This document shows, one piece after another, positions 42,359 to 50,404 of a DNA stretch of 58,550 bases. Made by a program: the position numbers and the translations under genes. Source of the DNA: JAVBQJ01 sp031549115 (GTDB lineage Bacteria > Verrucomicrobiota > Lentisphaeria > Victivallales > Victivallaceae). The stretch lies in assembly GCA_031549115.1 (NCBI GenBank), contig JAVBQJ010000145.1:1-58550 (forward strand). Direction: 5' to 3'. Under the pieces are notes generated by a model. The model saw only the letters and a program-made list of their open reading frames with translations. It did no database searches and had not been told where the DNA came from. The stretch's first letter is position 1. Every line of letters starts with the position of its first letter.

Positions 42359-43822
42359 ATGAAAAACCACATACTCCCGCTCCTTTTGTTTTTGTCCATG
42401 CTCCCGGTTGCGCTGACCGCCCGGGGAAATGCCGAGGAAACCCGGATCATCCGGCTGATGCAGGACGATGCCCAGGTGCGCATGGCCAGCAAGGTCTACG
42501 CACTCCAATATGTGAAAGCCACCGACATCCGCCCCTATATCGAGGCCGCGATAAAGCGTTATAACATAAACTCCAAAGTGGAGCGGGTTTACTACGGTGA
42601 AGAGCAGAAGCATTATCTGCTGGTTTCCACCGGTGAAGATTTCCTGCCCTATATCGACGACCTGATTGCCAAGATCGACCGCCCCGGCGAGGCCGACCAG
42701 TTCGGCTCGATTATCGACGGCACCGGCATCACTCGTATTGCCTACACCCCCAATTATCGCGCCGCCGAAGACATTGTGCGGCTGGTCAACGCCGCATTCC
42801 GTTCCAGCGAAGGTTCCGCCTTTCTGAACAAAGACACCAATACGATTTACTGGAAGGACGACAAACAGGCCGCCCTGGCCGTTCTGGCGTGGGTGCAGCG
42901 CCTGGACCGTCCGGTGCCGCAGGTCAACCTGCGGCTCAACTATTATGAGATCCGCGAGAGCAAACTGCGCGACATCGGCGTGGATTACCTGGCCTGGAAG
43001 AACGGCCCGGGGATGAATCTTTTTGAAGCGGCCTACAACGGCGGCAAAGTCTATTCCAACGAGGCGATTCTGAATATGTTCGGCGACCCCGCCAAGTTTA
43101 TCGACATTGCCAAAGGGTTCTCCTCGAGCTGGGGATACGGCGGATTTTTCTCCGCGCCGCAATTCGACTTGAGCTTTATCCGTCTTCTGCAGCAGTCCGG
43201 CAACGCCAAATTGGCGGCGACCACCGACCTGACCTTCGTCAACACCCCGGTTTATGACGTGGAGTTGCTGAACCGCAACCGCACCTACCGCGCCAGCCTG
43301 GCGCCCGATTATCAGAACATCCGCAAAAACCCCGACGACCGCACCGATGTTGTAACCGGCTACATACCGGCCATTGAGCTGGTGGTTCACAATCCGGTAA
43401 TCTGTTTTGACGCCGAAACGGGCGAAATCGACACGCTGGGGACGATTCCGTCGGACGAGGCGTTTTATACCAAAAACCACGGCAGCGTCATATTCCAGTA
43501 CGAGATTTACAGCCGCGACGTGGTCGAGCGGAACAACCGCGGCGATGAACTCGGCAACTCCAGCTATACCACCGGCAGTTTGACGCTGGGGTTCCATACG
43601 GAGAAGCTACTTTCGAGTTATGTCAAGGAGACCGAGGCCGAGGAGACGATCGGGATTCCGTTCCTGAGCAAAATCCCGGTTCTGAAATACCTCTTCGGGA
43701 CGACCACGACCATCAACGAAAAAATCTATATCGTTGTGACCGCCGAGGCCGGGCTGGTTCACCCCGAACTGATGCCTCCGGAGCCGATCAGCCCCCAGAT
43801 CATCATCGAAGAAATGAACTGA
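42359..43822 (+). CDS. Short secretin-like outer-membrane protein
   Basis: A 487-aa protein with signal peptide (about 1-22). An N1-like ring domain (VYALQYVKATDIRPYIEAAI) and a second small domain (NYRAAEDIVRLVNAAF) precede the secretin core. The core starts PQVNLRLNYYEIRESKLRDI GVD, the usual first strands of the barrel, and ends with GIPFLSKIPVLKYLFG at about 434-450, the secretin signature. Shorter than GspD or PilQ (about 600-700 aa). It is the first of two adjacent secretin-like genes; they share only the core pattern. Likely forms or lines a multimeric outer-membrane channel. Confidence 0.85.
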   Translation: MKNHILPLLLFLSMLPVALTARGNAEETRIIRLMQDDAQVRMASKVYALQYVKATDIRPYIEAAIKRYNINSKVERVYYGEEQKHYLLVSTGEDFLPYIDDLIAKIDRPGEADQFGSIIDGTGITRIAYTPNYRAAEDIVRLVNAAFRSSEGSAFLNKDTNTIYWKDDKQAALAVLAWVQRLDRPVPQVNLRLNYYEIRESKLRDIGVDYLAWKNGPGMNLFEAAYNGGKVYSNEAILNMFGDPAKFIDIAKGFSSSWGYGGFFSAPQFDLSFIRLLQQSGNAKLAATTDLTFVNTPVYDVELLNRNRTYRASLAPDYQNIRKNPDDRTDVVTGYIPAIELVVHNPVICFDAETGEIDTLGTIPSDEAFYTKNHGSVIFQYEIYSRDVVERNNRGDELGNSSYTTGSLTLGFHTEKLLSSYVKETEAEETIGIPFLSKIPVLKYLFGTTTTINEKIYIVVTAEAGLVHPELMPPEPISPQIIIEEMN

Positions 43823-43844
43823 AAATCACCAAGGAACAACTCCC

Positions 43845-45464
43845 ATGAAAAAATATATGCTTGCTTTGCTGACCGGGTTGCTTTTGCCGGTGGCGGTTCC
43901 GGCGGAAGATCTTAATATCGACATGACGCCCCGTGCCATTCCGGGCACGCTGCGCCGGGATAACGGCGAAAACACCAAAGGTTACGGCGACTCCACCGTC
44001 CAGACGCACCTGAAACTGGACGTGAAGGACTCCGTGGGCGCAATCCACTTCATCCGCGACAACACCGACCCCTACGTGCTGACCAAGGTCTACGAGTTGA
44101 AGCACGCGGAACCGTATGCGCTGCGGGGTTACCTGTTGGGGGTGGTACGCGGCACGAAAATTGCCGCCAGCCCGGTTCAGGTGGAGGCGCTCCGCTTCAA
44201 CGACGGCACCGGTTTGCTGTTGGTTTCCGCCGAAGATTACCGCTTCCAGCCGGGCGCGAACGGCGAAAGCATCGACCAGATCATTGAACGGCTGGATTTG
44301 CCCGGCATGGGTTACGCTCCCGGCCGGCCGAAGTTTATTTATTTCCCGAAAGCCAACACCGCCGCCAACCTTCGCGAGATGGTCCGTAACGTCGGCGCCG
44401 CCGGCGACGACTGCGAATTTACCACCGGTGTGGACGTTATGGTGGTGGACGGACAGTTGAATGCGTTGGTGGTGGGAGCTCCGTTCTGGTCATGGAAGCA
44501 CATCGAGGAGATGCTGCACCAGTACGACAAGCCGATGCCGGAGGTGCGTATCGGTTACCGGCTGCTGGAAATTTATGCGGAAAACGACGATAAAATCGGG
44601 GTGGATTTCCAGAGCTGGAAAAACAACGACGGCGCGGACTTCTTTTCCGTGGGCGGCCGTTACCGGAACAACTGGGCGGCCACCTTCGCAGGGGGCGTGA
44701 ACGGTTCGGGGTCGAGCCGGACGGATTTCTTCAATTTCAATCCGAAGTGGAACTCCAAATACCTCGACTTCCTGACCGCCAACGGCAAAGCGCGGGTTCT
44801 GACCCACGGGGTGCTGTTGGCCAAAAACCGCGCCGTCTCCACCATTCAGGTCAACTCCGGACTGTTCTACGACGACACCTCCCATACCATCCCCAGCGAA
44901 GAACTGAACGACAAAATTCCGGAAGGCAAGAACAAAATCCCCGGCCCCGGCGGCGAATGGGAAATTCAGCACGGCAAAGAGCAGATCACCAAAATCAAGG
45001 ACGGTTTCCGCTTTGAGCTGAATATCAACCCGGTGGTGACGGCGCGCAGCACCACGCTCGATCTGTCGGTTTCCGGAATTTCGCTGGTGGGCTGGAATAG
45101 TGATGGAACGCCGCGGGTGAGCCGTTCGGCGTTCAGCACCGAAATTCAGATCGGCAACGGCGGCAAAGATTTCGTCGTCGGCGGTATCCAGAAAATCAAT
45201 GTCGTGCGCAGTGTGGCGGGCTTGCCGATTCTCAAGGACATTCCGTTCATCGGTTGGGCTTTTTCCTCGGAGAGCGAATCGACCAAGCGCTCGCAATTGG
45301 TGTTGATCGCCCACGCCGAATACGCCCACCCCACCGATGTGGTCAATATCGAAATCAAAGACAATATCGGCAAAATCGTCGAAGATGTGGATAAAGCCCT
45401 GAAGAGCCCGGTCAACAATCTCGGCTTCGAACAGCTCGGGCTGGACGTCGACACCATCGAATAG
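43845..45464 (+). CDS. Second short secretin-like outer-membrane protein
   Basis: A 539-aa protein with signal peptide (MKKYMLALLTGLLLPVAVPA). N-terminal ring-type domains (LTKVYELKHAEPYALRGYLL, FIYFPKANTAANLREMVRNV) lead to the secretin core: VRIGYRLLEIYAENDDKIGV, then the gate-like FLTANGKARVLTHGVLLAKN, then GLPILKDIPFIGWAFSS at about 459-475. A C-terminal tail of about 45 residues (IEIKDNIGKIVEDVDKALKS) could be the S-domain that binds a pilotin. AAGGAAC supports ATG 43845. It follows the first secretin by 22 bp and ends at a strong terminator. Confidence 0.86.
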   Translation: MKKYMLALLTGLLLPVAVPAEDLNIDMTPRAIPGTLRRDNGENTKGYGDSTVQTHLKLDVKDSVGAIHFIRDNTDPYVLTKVYELKHAEPYALRGYLLGVVRGTKIAASPVQVEALRFNDGTGLLLVSAEDYRFQPGANGESIDQIIERLDLPGMGYAPGRPKFIYFPKANTAANLREMVRNVGAAGDDCEFTTGVDVMVVDGQLNALVVGAPFWSWKHIEEMLHQYDKPMPEVRIGYRLLEIYAENDDKIGVDFQSWKNNDGADFFSVGGRYRNNWAATFAGGVNGSGSSRTDFFNFNPKWNSKYLDFLTANGKARVLTHGVLLAKNRAVSTIQVNSGLFYDDTSHTIPSEELNDKIPEGKNKIPGPGGEWEIQHGKEQITKIKDGFRFELNINPVVTARSTTLDLSVSGISLVGWNSDGTPRVSRSAFSTEIQIGNGGKDFVVGGIQKINVVRSVAGLPILKDIPFIGWAFSSESESTKRSQLVLIAHAEYAHPTDVVNIEIKDNIGKIVEDVDKALKSPVNNLGFEQLGLDVDTIE

Positions 45465-45485
45465 ATTTACAGCCGGAAGCCGCTT

Positions 45486-45527
45486 GGCAGACCTCGATGT
45501 TATTCGAGAGTCTGCCTTTTTCTTTTT
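45486..45527 (+). terminator. Intrinsic terminator of the kinase/secretin operon
   Basis: GGCAGAC (45486-45492) pairs with GTCTGCC (45510-45516), with further CTCGA/TCGAG pairing inside, then a T-rich tail to 45527. Confidence 0.85.
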
Positions 45528-45607
45528 GAGGTTTCGGGATGGAAAGAGCCGCGATGCGCTTGCTTTTCTGCAAAAAATGGTCACTTGACAAAGTAAACGC
45601 ACCATTG

Positions 45608-45892
45608 TCAGATTAGCCTGGATGTTGCATGAAGCGCCGGAAATATATCGCAAGATTTGCGAATGCACCTCGGATTGTCACATAACTTCGTGCGCCGACA
45701 GTTACTGCGAAAAATGCAGCAATTGGTTACGCGCCCGTAGGCGCCCTTGTCACTATCCCCGCGATGGCGCAGCACCTCGCGGGAAACCGTCGTGTGAGAC
45801 TTGCCGACGTCGGCGGCAATTTCTCTGAATGATTTCCGGATTCGTAAGCCATTTTCAATTAAAGTTCTTTGGGAGTGGGTGAGATGTGCCAT
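45608..45892 (-). pseudogene. IS30-family transposase fragment (5' end only)
   Basis: 94 codons. The start has MAHLTHSQRTLIENGLRIRK and the HTH SFREIAADVGKSHTTVSREV, typical of the IS30 N-terminus. A Cys-rich segment (FRSNCRRTKLCDNPRCIRK) also fits that family. A GGAGG site precedes ATG 45892. After about residue 78 the frame is encoded by the palindromic-repeat arm, so the DDE domain is lost. Confidence 0.88.
45617..45654. repeat. Left-arm copy of the palindromic REP/MITE-like element
   Basis: Identical over about 38 bp to the left arm at 11834-11871 (CCTGGATGTTGCATGAAGCG and on). It sits at the break point of the transposase gene. Confidence 0.85.
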
Positions 45893-46133
45893 GTTTCCTC
45901 CAGTTGTTGATTCCGCAAGTGTTGAACCGGAATGGTCAAATTAAACGTACAACATAGCTCATATTAGGGAACTTTGATCTTCGGACACTGTAAATGCACA
46001 TACCCACATTGGTCAGAGTGAATGCACCTCTGTCGGTTTTGCAAATTTAATGCACATGGATAATTTCAAGGTGGTGCGTTTACCTTTACAAGTCACAGGA
46101 AAAAGTTTTTTGAGTCTTTTTTCTCGATTGCTA

Positions 46134-46228
46134 TTGACAAATGCCACAAAGTCCGCTATAATAGTCAATGTGAAAATCGATGTTGCCGGTTTTCATTTAT
46201 TTTTTGTTTTTAATCTGGTTTAAACCAG
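46134..46228 (+). promoter_or_regulatory. Promoter and palindromic operator of the sixth cassette
   Basis: TTGACA (46134-46139), 17-bp spacer, TATAAT (46157-46162). The perfect 14-bp palindrome CTGGTTTAAACCAG (46215-46228) lies in the leader, 31 bp before the TTG start of the regulator. The block GCTATTGACAAATG closely matches the one at 953-966. Confidence 0.78.
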
Positions 46229-46259
46229 TTGCAATCCAGAACAGACCACGAGGTGGCAA

Positions 46260-47363
46260 TTGAAAAACGCAGGGCAAACCATTCCGGAACGGATCTACGC
46301 GGAAATCGCGGCGGCAATCGCCAACGGCGATTTGAAGGCCGGCGAAATGCTGCCGGGAGACCGGATTTTGGCCCAGCGTTACCAGGTCGGGCGCTCCTCG
46401 ATGATCAGTGCGCTCAAAATGCTGGAAACCAACGGCTTCATCGAGCGCCTGCCGATGCGCGGCACCGTGATCCGCAACGACGCGAAAAAGGTGTTGTCGG
46501 AGGTGCGGATTTTCTGCCCCCTGCCGGAATTACCGATGTCGCCGGATAGCCTCGGCTACGCCAATTTGATCGCCAACGCCGAATTCGAGCGCGGCATCAC
46601 CGCGGGGGCGATCGAAAACAACTGCACCGTGATCTTCCACCACATGACCGACTCGTTCGCCTCCGACGTACTACGGCGGCAGATCGATTTCATTCAGAAA
46701 GACTGTCATGCGGTGGTATTTCTCGGGCACCAGTTCGCCCATCTCAAGCTGTTGGTGCAGCAGCAACAGATTCCGGCCGTGACGATTTTCCCGCAGGTCG
46801 CGTGGGGCAGTGAGAACATCCCCGGCATCGACTACGATGAAGCGCGCTCTCTGGACTCATACGCGCAATATCTGCATGATGCCGGCTGCCGGAAGTTCAT
46901 GTTTCTCTATCTGGAATCGCGCGACCTGCCGGACCTGCAGGAGTTGATGGTCCGGATGAGCATCGGCGAGCAGGCGCTGAAGCGGCGCGGGATCGAAGTC
47001 GGTTACCACAAACTGCCGTTCCACCTCCGCCCCAGCGAAGAGCTGGCGCAGCTGGGCCGGGAATGGCTGGCGTCGCTGGCGGAGCCGCCCGACACCTTGT
47101 GCGTGCCGCACTTTCAGCTGCTGCAAGTGCTGCAAACGTTACCGGAGGCGCGCCAAATGCGCCTTTGCGGCTATACCGGGGTTGGGTTGTTTTCCACCCT
47201 CTACCCCGAGGTATTGTATTTGCGTGTGCCGTGCTTCTCGATGGGGCTATTGGCGCAGCAACTGCTGGTCGAAGCGGTGCGCAACAACCGCTCCCAGGTC
47301 ACGCTTCCGGAAAAACTGTGCGGCGAACTCTGGTGCGGTACCAGTCTGATCAAAGAAATATAA
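46260..47363 (+). CDS. GntR-type HTH regulator with LacI-like sensor domain
   Basis: A 367-aa protein starting at TTG 46260, with GAGGTG 5 nt upstream. The winged helix spans about 8-72 (LKAGEMLPGDRILAQRYQVG, ERLPMRGTVIRN). The effector domain is a divergent periplasmic-binding fold (VRIFCPLPELPMSPDSLGYA, CHAVVFLGHQFAHLKLL, YLHDAGCRKFMFLYLES). It leads a cassette of pseudopilin, DUF4838 enzyme and glycosidase-like enzyme, all in the same direction. Own promoter and palindromic operator suggest autoregulation. Ligand unknown. Confidence 0.88.
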   Translation: MKNAGQTIPERIYAEIAAAIANGDLKAGEMLPGDRILAQRYQVGRSSMISALKMLETNGFIERLPMRGTVIRNDAKKVLSEVRIFCPLPELPMSPDSLGYANLIANAEFERGITAGAIENNCTVIFHHMTDSFASDVLRRQIDFIQKDCHAVVFLGHQFAHLKLLVQQQQIPAVTIFPQVAWGSENIPGIDYDEARSLDSYAQYLHDAGCRKFMFLYLESRDLPDLQELMVRMSIGEQALKRRGIEVGYHKLPFHLRPSEELAQLGREWLASLAEPPDTLCVPHFQLLQVLQTLPEARQMRLCGYTGVGLFSTLYPEVLYLRVPCFSMGLLAQQLLVEAVRNNRSQVTLPEKLCGELWCGTSLIKEI

Positions 47364-47407
47364 TCTCTCACAAAAAACAACCCAATCGTAACGAAAAGGA
47401 ACGGAAA

Positions 47408-48046
47408 ATGAAAAAGAATCAACCATTCACATTGATCGAACTCCTCGTAGTGATCGCCATTATCGCAATTCTGGCCAGCATGCTGTTGCCGGCGCTGTCC
47501 AAGGCCCGGGCGGCGGCGCAGGCAACCTATTGTCTGAACAACGTGAAAACGTTGATGCTCGGCGTCATGTTCTACGGCGACAATTACGACGACTGGTACG
47601 TTCCGGTAAGGAATGTCGACGACATCGGCTGGGTCGCGTTGCTGGCGCCGGAAATGGGAACCACCGTCGACGCCACCCAGGAATTCAAGGTCACCTCCTG
47701 CGGCGCCGGCTCAAAATTCGATGCCAAGAACACCGACTGGGGCAAATATTACCCCAACTACGGCGTCAACCTCAACCTGGCGGGACAGGCCAAGCCGTCG
47801 GGCTTGAAGGCCCCCTCCTCCGCGTTCTTCATCATTGAGAACTCCAACGACCTCAACTGGATCGATATCAAAATCCCGCGCGATTACCGCTGGTTCACCG
47901 ACGCGTTCAAGCACAATAACGCGCTGAACACCGGCTATGCCGACGGTCACGCTTCCAGTTTGAAAAAGGCGGAAATGGACGCCATCGAGCAGAACGGCAT
48001 CTCCGGCGACGGCTTGCAGGAACGCGACTTCTGGAACGGCCTCTAA
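47408..48046 (+). CDS. Pseudopilin-like protein (H-X9-DG type)
   Basis: A 212-aa protein from ATG 47408 (AAGGAAC about 7 nt upstream). The leader MKKNQP is followed by FTLIELLVVIAIIAILASM and LLPALSKARAAAQ. The C-terminal motif is HNNALNTGYADGHASSLKKA. It lies 44 bp after the GntR gene and is separated from the DUF4838 gene by a strong hairpin. The longer upstream frame overlaps the regulator gene and is not used. Confidence 0.93.
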   Translation: MKKNQPFTLIELLVVIAIIAILASMLLPALSKARAAAQATYCLNNVKTLMLGVMFYGDNYDDWYVPVRNVDDIGWVALLAPEMGTTVDATQEFKVTSCGAGSKFDAKNTDWGKYYPNYGVNLNLAGQAKPSGLKAPSSAFFIIENSNDLNWIDIKIPRDYRWFTDAFKHNNALNTGYADGHASSLKKAEMDAIEQNGISGDGLQERDFWNGL

Positions 48047-48060
48047 GACGCGTTCCTATG

Positions 48061-48085
48061 CCGGTACGCCGTACAGGCGTACCGG
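48061..48085 (+). other. Perfect RNA hairpin between pseudopilin and DUF4838 genes
   Basis: CCGGTACGCC (48061-48070), loop GTACA, GGCGTACCGG (48076-48085): a 10-bp perfect stem. No T-run follows, so it is more likely an RNA-stability or processing site, or a leaky terminator, than a full terminator. Confidence 0.65.
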
Positions 48086-48121
48086 TCTAGCTATCGACTT
48101 GAATTCGAAATCGGAGTGAAA

Positions 48122-50404
48122 ATGAGAAAAATCGTCCTGGCATTGGCGCTTTCATTGAGCGCAGCCGTCGTATACGCGGCCGGATTCCGGGTGGAACTGC
48201 CGCCGCAGCCGACCGCGCCGGAACAGTTTGCCGCCGCGGAGCTGGCAAAATATCTGGCGGCAGCGGCCCCGCACGGCCTCACGCTCGGCGGGCAAACCGA
48301 AGTGACTTTTCACGTCGGGAATACGGAATTCGCCCGCAATAACGGCATTGACGCCACGCAGCTTACCGGCGACAGCTTCCGGCTTCGAACGCTGGAGGGC
48401 GACGTCATCCTCGCCGGCGGCGGCTCCCGCGGCACGCTTTACGCGGTTTCCCGGTTTCTGGAGCAGTTCGCCGGTGTACGCTTTTACACCCCCGATGTCG
48501 AACTGGTGCCGGAACACGGCGACGGCCTCGCATTGCCGGAATTCGACCTGACGGTCACTCCGGCATTCACGCTGCGGGAGATCTTCCCCACCAACTGGGC
48601 GGCGACTAACGATCATGGTTTGTGGGCCGTGCGCAACCGCCTCAACGGCTGGGGCAGCCGCGGCATCGACCGCGAATTCGGCGGAGCGCTGCACTTCGGC
48701 TCCCCCGATTCGTCGCATACCTTCGACTGCTATTTCCCGGAGGTCGGATATCTGGAGGCGCATCCGGAGTTCTTTTCACTGCTCGACGGCAAACGCCGGG
48801 GCGGTCAATTCACCGGTCAGCTCTGTTTGACCAATCCGGAAATGACCCGCCAGTTCATCGCCAAACTCAAACAATTCATTGTCGACGACGAAGCCGCCGC
48901 GGCAGCGGCCGGAACCCCGCCGCCGCGCCTCTACGATGTGTCGCAGAACGACAACTCCTTCGTCTGCCAGTGCCCCGATTGCCAGAAGATCGTCGTCGAG
49001 GAGGGCGCCCCGTCCGGTCTGGTGCTTCACTTCGTCAACCAGGTGGCGCAGGCGGTCAAGGAATTCCGGTCCGATATCTACGTGACCACGTTAGCCTACG
49101 GCATCACCGAAAAGCCGCCGAAACACATTCGCGCGCTTGACAATGTGATCGTCCGGCTGACCAACACCTCGAGCAACAAGGTGGCTTCGATCCTCGCGCC
49201 GGAGCAGACGCCGCATCGCAGCCGGGTCGAGGAGTGGCACAACAAAGGCGGCATCTACATCTGGGAATACCCGACCAATTACAGCATCGAAGTGCCGCCG
49301 TATCCCAACGAGTTTTTCCTGCCCGATCTGGTCAAATTCTACCACGATCACGGCGTCAATATGCTGTTCTTCGAATTTTCCGCGCCGCCGCGCGACGACA
49401 TGCCGGAACTGAAGCAGTTCCTGACCGCCAAACTGCTGGAAAACCCCGACGCCGACTGGCAAGGTTGGATGGATGACTTTCTGCAGGGCTATTACGGCGC
49501 GGCCGCGCCGGAGATCCGGCGTTACCGGGAGATTCTCTTCGACTCGGTGCAACGGCGCCCCAGCTACGTCTACCGGACCGTCGAAAGCTACAACTTCCTG
49601 GATTACCCGACGGTGACGGCAGCCTACGCCGCCCTCGACCGGGCGGCAGCCGCCGTCGCGGAACAGCCCGGGCTGCTCGAACGCGTCCAACGGGCGCGCT
49701 ACAATCTGGATATGGCTGCATTCATGCGCTTCCGGCTGATGATGACGGAATTTCTCCGCAGCGGCGGCAAACAGGCGGATTTCCCACTGCACCAGGAACA
49801 GCTCCTGTCCGATATCCTGCGCGAGTGGCATCGTATCAACGCCACCGCCATACGTCCGGAGCTGCGGGAGAGCCAGGAGACACTGATGCGCGAATTCGAA
49901 CAGCGTTATGCCGGCCACCCCGATGTGACGCCGCAGCCAACGCTGCCGCAGTTCACTTCGGAAGCCCTCGATATCACCGTCGACCTGGGCAAAACGCATT
50001 CGTTGGAGCTGCGGCAGGACCCGGATTCGCCGGTCGGCTTCGCGGTATTCGTCGACTGGGCCCAATACGGCAAAAGCGGCGCTGTGCCGCTGGTATTCGG
50101 CGCCTACAACGACATCAAGGCGGAGCGCATCGGCGTTCCCGGCGTCATCGACCCCGACACGATTCCGGGGCCGGGCTACAATTACTATTATTGTATGACC
50201 GTAAAGCCGGAATTTTCCAGCTGCATATATTTCCTGGACGGCTGGGACATCCAGTTCGCCTTCGACAGCGCCGCGACGCTCTTCCCGGACCGGGAATGCG
50301 ATGTTTACATCAGCGCCAAATTCACCGGCGCTCCGTATAAGTATTCCAACGCCGACGCACCCTACGGTCTGTGGATCGACCGCTGCATTATCGTACCGAG
50401 ATGA
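48122..50404 (+). CDS. DUF4838-family secreted protein, alpha-glucuronidase-like
   Basis: A 760-aa protein. ATG 48122 (GGAG 5 nt upstream) opens a signal peptide MRKIVLALALSLSAAVVYAA. The GH67N-like domain (FAAAELAKYLAAAAPHGLTL, GGGSRGTLYAVSRFLEQFAG) and the DUF4838 region (EAHPEFFSLLDGKR, YDVSQNDNSFVCQCPDCQK, NVIVRLTNTSSNK) follow, then a beta-sandwich C-terminus. It is a paralogue of the 7108-9381 protein. The stop overlaps the next start by ATGA, so the two enzymes are translationally coupled. Exported enzyme, probably acting on acidic or decorated glycans; not proven for the family. Confidence 0.85.
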   Translation: MRKIVLALALSLSAAVVYAAGFRVELPPQPTAPEQFAAAELAKYLAAAAPHGLTLGGQTEVTFHVGNTEFARNNGIDATQLTGDSFRLRTLEGDVILAGGGSRGTLYAVSRFLEQFAGVRFYTPDVELVPEHGDGLALPEFDLTVTPAFTLREIFPTNWAATNDHGLWAVRNRLNGWGSRGIDREFGGALHFGSPDSSHTFDCYFPEVGYLEAHPEFFSLLDGKRRGGQFTGQLCLTNPEMTRQFIAKLKQFIVDDEAAAAAAGTPPPRLYDVSQNDNSFVCQCPDCQKIVVEEGAPSGLVLHFVNQVAQAVKEFRSDIYVTTLAYGITEKPPKHIRALDNVIVRLTNTSSNKVASILAPEQTPHRSRVEEWHNKGGIYIWEYPTNYSIEVPPYPNEFFLPDLVKFYHDHGVNMLFFEFSAPPRDDMPELKQFLTAKLLENPDADWQGWMDDFLQGYYGAAAPEIRRYREILFDSVQRRPSYVYRTVESYNFLDYPTVTAAYAALDRAAAAVAEQPGLLERVQRARYNLDMAAFMRFRLMMTEFLRSGGKQADFPLHQEQLLSDILREWHRINATAIRPELRESQETLMREFEQRYAGHPDVTPQPTLPQFTSEALDITVDLGKTHSLELRQDPDSPVGFAVFVDWAQYGKSGAVPLVFGAYNDIKAERIGVPGVIDPDTIPGPGYNYYYCMTVKPEFSSCIYFLDGWDIQFAFDSAATLFPDRECDVYISAKFTGAPYKYSNADAPYGLWIDRCIIVPR

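Larger units (their letters stand above)
45583..46093. mobile_element. Degraded 511-bp IS30-family element
   Basis: Imperfect terminal inverted repeats at 45583-45604 and 46072-46093 share ACTTG and GTAAACGCACCA, identical in kind to the 9540-9752 element. Inside are a truncated IS30-like transposase and an arm of the palindromic repeat. The rest (45893-46071) is a noncoding leader with nothing else recognisable. Full IS30 elements are about 1.0-1.2 kb, so more than half is missing. Confidence 0.75.
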
